Positions 7,783-14,336 of a stretch of 21,581 nt of DNA are shown here, in pieces (position 1 is the stretch's first letter; each line of letters opens with the position of its first letter). The position numbers and the translations under genes were made by a program. Source of the stretch: an uncultured Acidimicrobiales bacterium (GTDB lineage Bacteria; Actinomycetota; Acidimicrobiia; Acidimicrobiales; Iamiaceae); contig CALANQ010000267.1 of assembly GCA_937926025.1 (NCBI GenBank), positions 1 to 21,581 of the forward strand, read 5' to 3'. The notes below the pieces were generated by a model. It searched no databases and had not been told where the DNA came from. It saw only the letters and a program-made list of their open reading frames with translations.

Positions 7783-8454
7783 ATGACCACCCGGGTGTTC
7801 CTCCTCGACGACCACGAGGTCGTCCGTCGCGGCGTCCGAGACCTCCTCGAGAGCGAGGACGACATCACCGTCGTCGGTGAGGCGTCCACCGGCACCGAGG
7901 CGCTCGACCGCATCGCCGGCGCCCACCCCGACGTGGCCGTCCTCGACGTGCAGCTGGAGCAGGGGTCGGGCATCGAGGTGGCCCGCGAGATCCGCTCCCG
8001 CCACCCCGAGGTGAAGTGCGTGATGCTCCCCTCGTTCGCCGACGACGAGGCCATGGTCGACAGCATCATGGCCGGCGCCTCGGGCTACATCCTCAAGCAG
8101 GTCCGGGGCCACGACCTCGTCGAGGGGGTGCGCAAGGTCGGCAGCGGCAGCTCCCTCCTGGACCCGGTCATGACCGCCCGGGTGCTGGAGCGGCTGCGCC
8201 AGGGCACCGAGGAGGACGAGCGCATCGCCTCGCTCACCCCCCAGGAGCGCAAGATCCTCGACCTGCTGGCGGAGGGGCTCACCAACCGCCAGATCGGCGA
8301 GCGGCTCCACCTGGCGGAGAAGACGGTCAAGAACTACGTGTCGAACGTGCTCATGAAGCTGGGCATGTCCCGTCGCACCGAGGCCGCGGTGTACGCCGCC
8401 CGCCAGGCCGACCGGCAGAACCGGAGCGGCAGTGGAGCCTCCCACCTGGCCTGA
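7783..8454 (+). CDS. devR: DevR/DosR-like NarL-family response regulator
   Basis: 223 residues from the ATG at 7783. An in-frame ATG at 7774 exists, but the later one fits both the DevR N-terminus and the -10 spacing. Receiver domain 1-120: acidic pocket Asp9 and Asp10, phospho-acceptor Asp55 (VAVLD) and Lys105 (GYILK). The usual switch Thr is Pro83, followed by Ser84. LuxR-type HTH domain 150-210: the recognition helix LAEKTVKNYVS (177-187) is, as far as I recall, identical to mycobacterial DevR, including its DNA-contact residues (Lys180, Lys183, Asn184 here). In mycobacteria DevR activates the hypoxia/NO dormancy regulon. The kinase gene follows after 30 bp, and DosR-box-like repeats lie in the promoter. 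Likely role: activator of itself and of the divergent oxidase, phosphorylated by the downstream kinase. Confidence 0.9.
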   Translation: MTTRVFLLDDHEVVRRGVRDLLESEDDITVVGEASTGTEALDRIAGAHPDVAVLDVQLEQGSGIEVAREIRSRHPEVKCVMLPSFADDEAMVDSIMAGASGYILKQVRGHDLVEGVRKVGSGSSLLDPVMTARVLERLRQGTEEDERIASLTPQERKILDLLAEGLTNRQIGERLHLAEKTVKNYVSNVLMKLGMSRRTEAAVYAARQADRQNRSGSGASHLA

Positions 8455-8471
8455 CGACCGGGCCCGACGCC

Positions 8472-8477
8472 TACGAT
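8472..8477 (+). promoter_or_regulatory. -10 element for a leaderless kinase transcript
   Basis: TACGAT is followed by 7 nt and the GTG start at 8485. It lies in the 30-bp gap after the regulator gene, so the kinase may have its own promoter as well as read-through. Confidence 0.5.
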
Positions 8478-8484
8478 CGGGCTC

Positions 8485-9609
8485 GTGGATGCCGCGACCC
8501 GACCAGCGGGCCTCGAGCGCTTGATCGCCGCCATCACCTCCATCGGCGCCGACCTGGACCTGCCGGTGGTGCTCCGGCGCATCACCGAAGCCGCCACCGA
8601 GCTGGTGGGCGCCACCTACGGGGCCTTGGGCGTGCTGAGCCCGGACGGCACGCACCTGTCCGCCTTCGTCACCGTCGGCATCGACGACGAGGCCGCCGCC
8701 GTCATCGGCGACCTGCCGAAGGGCCACGGCATCCTGGGCCTGCTGATCGTGCGCCCCGAGCCGATCCGGCTCGACGACCTGAGCGAGCACCCCGAGAGCT
8801 TCGGGTTCCCGCCCGGGCACCCGCCGATGACGTCGTTCCTCGGCGTGCCCATCGCGGTGCGGGGCCGGGTGTTCGGCAACCTCTACCTCACCGAGAAGCA
8901 GGGCGGCGTACCGTTCACCGACGAGGACGAGGAGCTCGCCGTGGGCCTGGCGGCCGCCGCGGCCATCGCCATCGAGAACTCCCGGTTGCTGGCTCGGGAG
9001 CGCCAGCTCGACATCGCCAACGAGCGGGAGCGCATCGCCCGCGACCTGCACGACACGGTGATCCAGCGCCTGTTCGCCACCGGCCTGTCGCTGCAGTCGG
9101 CGGCCCGCCTCTCCACCGAGGTCGAGGTCGTGAACCGCATCCACCAGGCCGTCGACGACCTCGACGTCACGGTGCGCGACGTGCGGGCCTCGATCTTCGA
9201 GCTGAACCCGCCGGCCACGTCGTCGCACGGCCTGCGCCGCCGCCTGCTGTCGGTGGGCGACGAGCTGTTCGACGCGCTGGGCGCATCACCCACGTTCCGG
9301 TTCGAGGGGCCCGTCGACAGCGCCATCCCCGACGACCTCGCCAGCCACGTGGTGGCCGTGGTCCGCGAGGGGCTGGCCAACGCCGCCAAGCACGCCGGCT
9401 CCCCCACCTTCGACGTGCGGGTGGCGGTGGAGGCGGACCGGGTGGCGGTCACCGTGGCCGATCGGGGCCGGGGCCTGGGCGAGCGCCGCCCGGAGGGCCA
9501 CGGCCTCGACAACCTGGCGTCGCGGGCCGAGGAGGCCGGCGGCCACTTCGAGATCGGTGCCCGCCCCGGCGGCGGCACCGAGCTCCGCTGGCTGGCCCCG
9601 CTGGTCTGA
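8485..9609 (+). CDS. DevS/DosT-like sensor histidine kinase with a single GAF domain
   Basis: 374 residues from a GTG. The GAF domain (about 22-168) follows the GAF-A domain of mycobacterial DevS closely (LPKGHGILG, PIRLDD, GHPPM, FGNLYLTEK). His112 (GHPPM) and Tyr134 (GNLYL) are 22 residues apart, the same spacing as the proximal heme His149 and distal Tyr171 of DevS as I recall them, so heme binding is plausible. A HisKA_3 dimerisation domain follows with phospho-acceptor His189 (ARDLHD). The HATPase domain has the N-box (REGLANA, Asn299), Asp326 (ADRGRGLG) and GHGL (338-341). There is no transmembrane segment, so it is a cytoplasmic sensor. DevS has two GAF domains and is about 578 residues; the second GAF is absent here. 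The likely partner is the regulator encoded immediately upstream. The ligand (O2, NO, CO or redox) cannot be decided from sequence. Confidence 0.9.
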   Translation: MDAATRPAGLERLIAAITSIGADLDLPVVLRRITEAATELVGATYGALGVLSPDGTHLSAFVTVGIDDEAAAVIGDLPKGHGILGLLIVRPEPIRLDDLSEHPESFGFPPGHPPMTSFLGVPIAVRGRVFGNLYLTEKQGGVPFTDEDEELAVGLAAAAAIAIENSRLLARERQLDIANERERIARDLHDTVIQRLFATGLSLQSAARLSTEVEVVNRIHQAVDDLDVTVRDVRASIFELNPPATSSHGLRRRLLSVGDELFDALGASPTFRFEGPVDSAIPDDLASHVVAVVREGLANAAKHAGSPTFDVRVAVEADRVAVTVADRGRGLGERRPEGHGLDNLASRAEEAGGHFEIGARPGGGTELRWLAPLV

Positions 9610-9616
9610 CGGGCGG

Positions 9617-11683
9617 TCAGCGCTCCGGGAGGAGCTGGTCCATGGCCTGGGCCACCGATGGCTCGAGCACCTCGCTCCCGTGGGTGGTGAGCTCGAACGC
9701 GCTCCAGTACCGCCACCGCCCGCCCTCGTAGGGCGTGCAGGCGTCGGTGCCGCACAGGAGCGGGACCGGGTCGAGGTACGCGGCATCGTCGGCGGCGGCG
9801 ACGGCGTCCTCCTCGACCGCCACCACCGGACCCTGCTCCTCGTCCACGTCGGCCCGGCTGCGCTCGGGCGGGTCCGCCGTCGGCCGCAGCACCGACACCA
9901 CGGGGAAGCGATCGCGGTAGCCGGGGATGCCGCCGATCACCAGCACGGGGACGCCCCGGTCGTCGAGCCGGTCGAGCATCACGCCGAGGGCGTCGCCCCA
10001 CGCCGCCACGGCGGCGCCGTCGCCGCCGGTCCGCCGGCCCTCGACGGTGGTGATGCGCCCGGCGTTGGACCCCACCCGACCGTCGACGTCCACCGTGTAC
10101 GCGCTGGCCCGGTTGGCCACCACCACCAGATCGGGATCGAGCCGGTCGACCTCGGCGAGTGCGGCGTCCTGCCACTCCCGGCACCGGGGGTAGCCGGCCG
10201 GAGCCGCCCCGGTGAACGGGCAGCCGGTGCGGGCCCACAGCTTCACCTCGTACCCCCGGTCGGCCGCGGCCGCGGCCACCGCGCTGCTGACGCCGACCGC
10301 CTCGTCGTCGCCCAGCACCAGGACCGTGCCGCGGCCGGGGCCGTCCGGTGGCGCCAGGGTGCAGGACTCCTCCGGCCACGTGTTCGCCAGGTCCCGGTTC
10401 ACCAGCAGGCAGCCGGCGTACCGGAGCACCGGGACATCGGACCAGTCCGGAGGCTCCTCCACGCCCCAGCCCCGGGTGATCCCGGCCAGCGCGCCCCAGA
10501 CCACGAGCAGGGGCACTGCCACGCAGCCGACAGCCAGGGCCGCGGCCCGTCCGCCGCGGATGCGCCGGTCCCGCCGGATGCGGTCCTCGAACGCGGCGTA
10601 GGCGCCGGCCGCCACCAGCAGGCTCAGCGCCGCGGCGGCCACGATGGCGCCCCGGGAACCGGGCCACAGGATGCTGGCGTACACGATCATCGGCCAGTGC
10701 CAGAGGTACCAGCCGTAGGAGCGGTCGCCCACCCAGGCGAGCGGCCGCCAGGAGAGCCCGTGGTGGAACGCGCCGGAGCGGTCGCCGGCGATGATCAGCG
10801 CCAGCGTCCCGGCCACTGCCGGGATCGCAGCCGGGCCGGGGAACGGGTCCAGCGGGTCCAGCCGGACGGCGCTCGCGGCGATGGCCCCCGCGCCCAGGAC
10901 CCCGATGGCCGTGCCCAGCCGGGCGGGGATGCGCGCCACCAGCCGCGGCCCGAGCGCGAGCAGCACGCCGGCGCCCAGCTCCCACAACCGGGTAGGCGCG
11001 CCGTAGAAGGCCATCCGGACGGTCGCCTGGGACGAGATCGGGCTGTGCCCGTGGATGACGGCCCAGCTCAGGGCGAACGACGCCACGGTGACGGCCCCGA
11101 TCACGGCGGCCACCGCCCGGCGCGAGGCGCCCCGCGCTCGGTGTCCCGCCAGCTTCCACGCGCCCCACACCAGCAGCGGCAGCACCAGGTAGAACTGCTC
11201 CTCCACCGAGAGGGACCACAGGTGCAGGAACGGGTTCGTGCCGTCCGACGCCGCCTCGAAGTACCCGAGGTGCCGGTACAGGTAGACGTTCGAGAAGAAC
11301 AGCGCCGCCGCACCCGCGGTCCGGAACGGGATCTCCTGCCCCCACACCGGGAGCACGAGGATGCCCACCAGCACACCGACCACCAGCAGGACGGCGAGCG
11401 ACGGCAGCAACCGCCGGGCCCGGCGGGCGTAGAAGCCGCCGAACGAGACGGTTCCGTTCCGGTCCAGCTCGCGCAGGAGCATGGCGCCGATCACGTAGCC
11501 GGAGATCACGAAGAAGACGTCGACGCCGATGAACCCGCCGGGCAGCGCGACGCCCGCGTGGCAGATGACGACCAGCAGGATGGCGATGGCGCGCAGGCCC
11601 TGGATGTCGCCCCGGTACCCCGGGCGGACGGCGACGACGTCAGGCTCCACTGGGTGGCGGACCCTACCGTCCGCTCTGATCAC
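9617..11683 (-). CDS. Acyltransferase-3 (OafA/YrhL-like) with a degenerate C-terminal SGNH domain
   Basis: 688 residues from a GTG at 11683 that overlaps the upstream gene's stop as GTGA; a GTG at 11650 is an alternative. The acyltransferase-3 domain (about 25-375) has YRGDIQGLRA, His42, GVDVFFVISGYV and SVEEQFYLVLP, with about ten hydrophobic helices. This family moves acyl groups across the membrane onto surface glycans or peptidoglycan. A further helix (near 395-415) leads to an extracytoplasmic SGNH-like domain (about 430-688). Block I reads LGDDEA where LGDSHA is expected, so the nucleophilic Ser is Asp460. The C-terminal DxxH-LT-x-x-G motif reads SAFELTTHG, with Ser661 and Glu664 in place of Asp and His. 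The domain therefore lacks the expected catalytic residues. Coupling to the serine hydrolase gene suggests joint work on the cell envelope. Confidence 0.88.
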   Translation of the reverse strand: MIRADGRVRHPVEPDVVAVRPGYRGDIQGLRAIAILLVVICHAGVALPGGFIGVDVFFVISGYVIGAMLLRELDRNGTVSFGGFYARRARRLLPSLAVLLVVGVLVGILVLPVWGQEIPFRTAGAAALFFSNVYLYRHLGYFEAASDGTNPFLHLWSLSVEEQFYLVLPLLVWGAWKLAGHRARGASRRAVAAVIGAVTVASFALSWAVIHGHSPISSQATVRMAFYGAPTRLWELGAGVLLALGPRLVARIPARLGTAIGVLGAGAIAASAVRLDPLDPFPGPAAIPAVAGTLALIIAGDRSGAFHHGLSWRPLAWVGDRSYGWYLWHWPMIVYASILWPGSRGAIVAAAALSLLVAAGAYAAFEDRIRRDRRIRGGRAAALAVGCVAVPLLVVWGALAGITRGWGVEEPPDWSDVPVLRYAGCLLVNRDLANTWPEESCTLAPPDGPGRGTVLVLGDDEAVGVSSAVAAAAADRGYEVKLWARTGCPFTGAAPAGYPRCREWQDAALAEVDRLDPDLVVVANRASAYTVDVDGRVGSNAGRITTVEGRRTGGDGAAVAAWGDALGVMLDRLDDRGVPVLVIGGIPGYRDRFPVVSVLRPTADPPERSRADVDEEQGPVVAVEEDAVAAADDAAYLDPVPLLCGTDACTPYEGGRWRYWSAFELTTHGSEVLEPSVAQAMDQLLPER
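11661..11666 (-). promoter_or_regulatory. Possible internal -10 element before the acyltransferase
   Basis: TAGGGT on the minus strand lies 10 nt before the alternative GTG at 11650. If used, it would give a nearly leaderless transcript of a slightly shorter acyltransferase. The GTGA overlap at 11680-11683 argues for the longer form. Confidence 0.25.
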
Positions 11684-13182
11684 GAGAAGCGACGGGCGTA
11701 CTCCGCGGAGCCGAAGAGCGAGCCGGTGAGGCCGCTCAGCGGCTGACCGCCCCAGAGGCGCGCCTCCCAGTCCGCACGGGCCCCGTCCGACGGAAGGCGC
11801 CGCAGGATGGCGAGGTACGTCGCCGTCACCCGCACCCGCTGGGACGAGTTCCACCGGAACGTGTTGGAGGAGGTCAGTCCGACCAGCAGCGATCCGCGGG
11901 ACCGGCCGCCATCGATGCGAGCCACCCACCAGCTGCGATCGGCGCTGCTGGGCAGCCGGCCGTAGACCCGTTGGTACGCCCGGTCGACGAACTGGGCCGT
12001 GGTCAGCGGCGTTCCACCCGAGAGCTCCGACGACCAGGCGATGGCGTCTGCGACCTGCTCGAGGGTGCGATCGCCCGAACGGAGCTGCGCGACCCGGCCG
12101 GACCAGGTGGACGGCCCCGGGTTGCGGCCGAGCACGCCGAGGTACAGCCGAAGCACGGCACCGGAGGTGGCGTCGACGCCCGGGTCCCCCAGCAGCCGGG
12201 CCAGCTCGGGCCCCGCCCGCTTGGTATCGGTCCCGACGCGCCACGCCCGGTCCTGCTCCTCGGCGAACGTGGCGGACCGGCCGAGGATGTCCCGGGTCTC
12301 CTGCTGGGCGAAGCGGGCGGGCGACCGGTGGGGGCCGATGGTCACGAGGTTCCACGAGGCGATGACGCGGGACACGAACTCGACGGCCTGGACCCCCTGC
12401 CCCTGCGTCGCCCACCCGTCGGAGAGCACGGTGGCGACGTACGCACCGCCGCCGGGCCGCTCGACCACTCCAGAGGTGTTGATGCGCCACCCGCAGCAGG
12501 AGGCGGGGAAGAAGCCGTTCTTCATCGGGACCTTCCACGACGACGGGACGCCGGCGGTGATCCCCCACCGCTGGCTGGGGGTGACGTCGAGCAGGAAGGA
12601 CCGGGCCGTCGCCCGCGTGGAGGCGGTGAAGGGGCCCCACTGACCCAGCACCAGCTGGCGCAGCAGCGCGTTGCGGTCTGCGGCCGAGGTGGAGGTGAGG
12701 CCCCACGGCGAGGTCTCCACCGTGTCGGCGAGTCCCAGCTCCCGGTCCAGCGCCGACATCCCCGACACGCCGCCGACCGACGACCACAGCGCGTTGGCGG
12801 CGGGATCGTCGGACGTGCGGATCATCGGCGTGATCCGGGCCCGCTCGGTGGCCGTCAGGGCACGGCCCTCGCGCTGGGCCCGGCGCAGCACGGCCGCCAT
12901 GATCTCGATCTTCAGCACGGATGCCGTGGTGATGCGCAGGTCGCTGCGGTACCGGTACTGGCATCCGGTCCGGGTGTCGTAGACCGCGGCGGAGATCCGG
13001 TGGCCGGGCCAGCGGCGCCGCACCTCGGCATCGAAGCCCGCGGAGAACGGGTTCTCGGCGCATGCCGCGGCTCGCGGCGATGGCGGCGGTGCCGGGCGGG
13101 GTGCAGCGCCGACCGGAGCCGCGCCCCCACCCCACACGGCCACGGCCACCAGGACCGCCCGACCCACCGAGCGGATGCGCAC
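11680..13182 (-). CDS. Secreted beta-lactamase-fold serine hydrolase with C-terminal DUF4214 repeats
   Basis: 500 residues from a GTG at 13182. Residues 1-27 are a signal peptide (Arg-rich start, hydrophobic core, likely cleavage near VGAAP), followed by a Pro-rich linker. Residues 45-283 resemble the class A beta-lactamase / penicillin-binding fold: Ser88-x-x-Lys91 (SVLK), Ser124-Asp125-Asp126 in the SDN position, and Lys221-Asn222-Gly223 in the KTG position. The ExxLN loop with the deacylating Glu of true class A beta-lactamases is not recognisable, so a peptidase, esterase or penicillin-binding role is as likely as antibiotic hydrolysis. Cysteines 41, 74, 229 and 230 could form disulfides. 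Residues 286-500 hold DUF4214-like units (RLYLGVLGRNP, AYQRVYGRLP, TYLAILRRLP), matching the RTX protein's C-terminus. The acyltransferase gene starts within the stop codon. Confidence 0.85.
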   Translation of the reverse strand: MRIRSVGRAVLVAVAVWGGGAAPVGAAPRPAPPPSPRAAACAENPFSAGFDAEVRRRWPGHRISAAVYDTRTGCQYRYRSDLRITTASVLKIEIMAAVLRRAQREGRALTATERARITPMIRTSDDPAANALWSSVGGVSGMSALDRELGLADTVETSPWGLTSTSAADRNALLRQLVLGQWGPFTASTRATARSFLLDVTPSQRWGITAGVPSSWKVPMKNGFFPASCCGWRINTSGVVERPGGGAYVATVLSDGWATQGQGVQAVEFVSRVIASWNLVTIGPHRSPARFAQQETRDILGRSATFAEEQDRAWRVGTDTKRAGPELARLLGDPGVDATSGAVLRLYLGVLGRNPGPSTWSGRVAQLRSGDRTLEQVADAIAWSSELSGGTPLTTAQFVDRAYQRVYGRLPSSADRSWWVARIDGGRSRGSLLVGLTSSNTFRWNSSQRVRVTATYLAILRRLPSDGARADWEARLWGGQPLSGLTGSLFGSAEYARRFS

Positions 13183-13188
13183 GAGGAG

Positions 13189-13194
13189 AGCGTA
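13189..13194 (-). promoter_or_regulatory. -10 element for a leaderless serine hydrolase transcript
   Basis: TACGCT on the minus strand, 6 nt before the GTG at 13182. It shares its TA base pairs with the plus-strand -10 at 13193-13198. Confidence 0.5.
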
Positions 13195-13198
13195 GGGT
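13193..13198 (+). promoter_or_regulatory. -10 element for a leaderless DUF1697 transcript
   Basis: TAGGGT, 8 nt before the ATG at 13207, back to back with the minus-strand -10 and overlapping it by two bases. Confidence 0.5.
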
Positions 13199-13206
13199 CC
13201 GCCCCG

Positions 13207-13737
13207 ATGGCGAAGCAGCAGGTGGCGTTCCTCCGGGCGGTCAACGTCGGGAAGCGCCGCATGCAGATGGCGGACCTGGTCCAGACGGTCGAGGGGCTCG
13301 GCTACGACGACGTCTGGACCTACATCGCCAGCGGCAACGTGGCGTTCCGCTCCCCGCTCGGACGGGGCACGCTCGAGCCCGCCATCGAGGCGGCCGTGGC
13401 CGACGCGTTCGGCTTCGACTCCGAGGCGTTCGTGCGCACCGCGGCCCAGCTGCGCGCCATCGTCGACCTCGAGCCGTTCGGGGCGCTCCCCGCCGGCGCC
13501 ACCTACCTGGTGGCCTTCCTCCGGTCGGCGCCGACGGCCGCCCAGAAACGCGCCATCGAGGACCTGTCCGGCGACGTCGACACCCTGGAGGTGCACGGGG
13601 CCGACGTCCACTGGCGCATCGAGGGCAAGTCGCTGGACACCGTGCTCAAGGCCAAGGACTGGAAGGCGGCCGGTGCCGCGCCGAACACCACCCGCAACAT
13701 CACGATGCTGACCAAGCTCGTGGACAAGCTCGGCTGA
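13207..13737 (+). CDS. DUF1697 family protein
   Basis: 176 residues from an ATG only 24 bp from the divergent serine hydrolase start. It shows the family pattern: an N-terminal strand and motif FLRAVNVGKRRMQMADL, then YIASGNVAF at 38-46, then the C-terminal TTRNITMLTKL. The length matches the usual 170-185 residues. These are small cytoplasmic proteins found widely in actinobacteria; no biochemical role is established that I know of. There is no signal peptide or membrane segment. The gene ends 9 bp before the convergent HTH gene. Confidence 0.9.
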   Translation: MAKQQVAFLRAVNVGKRRMQMADLVQTVEGLGYDDVWTYIASGNVAFRSPLGRGTLEPAIEAAVADAFGFDSEAFVRTAAQLRAIVDLEPFGALPAGATYLVAFLRSAPTAAQKRAIEDLSGDVDTLEVHGADVHWRIEGKSLDTVLKAKDWKAAGAAPNTTRNITMLTKLVDKLG

Positions 13738-13746
13738 ACGGCGGTG

Positions 13747-14235
13747 CTAGCCGGCCTTGCCCCGACGTCCCGGAGGCAGGAGCTCGCGCCGGCGCGCCTC
13801 CTTCACCCAGCGCTGCGCGGTGGTGAGCGGCACCTCGTTGGCCTCTGCCAGCTCCACGATGGGCCGGGGGCTGTCGGCCGCCAGCGCCCGGTAGGCGCGG
13901 GCGATGGTCTCGTAGAACTCGTCGGGGTAGCCCGGCACGGCGTGGTCGCGGAGCTGGTCGGGCACGCGGGCCACCGCCGGCGCCCGCCTGGGGTCGTGGC
14001 CGTGACGGGCCAGCGCGTTGACGGCGGCCTCGATGCGCCCGACCGGGATGGTGCGCAGCAGGGTGGCCGACACCGGGCCCGCGTAGTCCAGCGCGTCGAG
14101 GTGGTAGCGGCCGTCGTCGGCGACGCTGGCGTGCACCCGCAGCTCGGCCCCGTCGGGCACGCCGTCCGACCACGCGTACCAGTGGTCGCCGAGCGACCGG
14201 ATGTGCCCGGTGGTGCGCATCGCCGGGGAGGCCAT
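13747..14235 (-). CDS. Small protein with a C-terminal helix-turn-helix, putative DNA-binding
   Basis: 162 residues from the ATG at 14235, which lies 7 nt behind a TAGCGT -10 element; the frame stays open upstream to 14337 but without support. Residues 17-60 are predicted beta-rich (HWYAWSDGVPDG, RYHLDALDYAG). A polar middle segment leads to a C-terminal part with YPDEFYETIARAYRAL, IVELAEANEVPLTTAQRWV and KEARRRELLPPGRRGKAG. The stretch around 122-143 reads like an HTH with TTAQRWVKEAR as recognition helix, followed by a basic tail. I recall similar C-termini in actinobacterial hypothetical proteins, some encoded near mobile elements, but know no function. It is divergent from the SPFH gene. 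Confidence 0.72.
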   Translation of the reverse strand: MASPAMRTTGHIRSLGDHWYAWSDGVPDGAELRVHASVADDGRYHLDALDYAGPVSATLLRTIPVGRIEAAVNALARHGHDPRRAPAVARVPDQLRDHAVPGYPDEFYETIARAYRALAADSPRPIVELAEANEVPLTTAQRWVKEARRRELLPPGRRGKAG

Positions 14236-14242
14236 GCCTCGG

Positions 14243-14248
14243 ACGCTA
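14243..14248 (-). promoter_or_regulatory. -10 element for a leaderless HTH-gene transcript
   Basis: TAGCGT on the minus strand, exactly 7 nt before the ATG at 14235. This spacing decided the start. Confidence 0.5.
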
Positions 14249-14286
14249 GCGCAGAAGATCCTCTTTCGCTGATTCAGACGTCTTGG

Positions 14287-14292
14287 TACGCT
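14287..14292 (+). promoter_or_regulatory. Candidate -10 element of the SPFH gene
   Basis: TACGCT in the 101-bp divergent gap. A start near 14299 would give a 5' leader of about 38 nt. No good -35 match is visible. Confidence 0.35.
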
Positions 14293-14300
14293 CATCTCGA

Positions 14301-14317
14301 CCCGGCATCGTGCCGGG
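14301..14317 (+). other. Short hairpin in the SPFH 5' leader
   Basis: cccggca / tcg / tgccggg: a perfect 7-bp stem with a 3-nt loop at the predicted 5' end of the mRNA. It is followed by a weak ggaaag Shine-Dalgarno-like run 9 nt before the ATG at 14337. It may protect the transcript end. Confidence 0.4.
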
Positions 14318-14336
14318 CGGTGGAAAGCGAGTCTCA

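Noticed and set aside
7644..8069. Upstream extension of the multicopper oxidase frame
   Set aside because: It would overlap the DevR-like gene on the other strand and swallow the operator region. The GTG at 7643 has a good ribosome binding site.
9606..9620. ctgac-gggcg-gtcag inverted repeat at the convergent stops of the kinase and acyltransferase genes
   Set aside because: Only 5 bp, and it consists mostly of the two stop codons read on opposite strands. It is too weak for a terminator.
11684..13135. Single 1172-codon minus-strand frame joining the acyltransferase to an upstream stretch
   Set aside because: The upstream part is out of frame with the real serine hydrolase and reads as Arg/Pro/Gly-rich nonsense.
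14283..14336. Upstream TTG start for the SPFH gene
   Set aside because: The added 18 residues would precede a clean transmembrane start (MSVTTIVILV) and would run through the predicted -10 element and leader hairpin.
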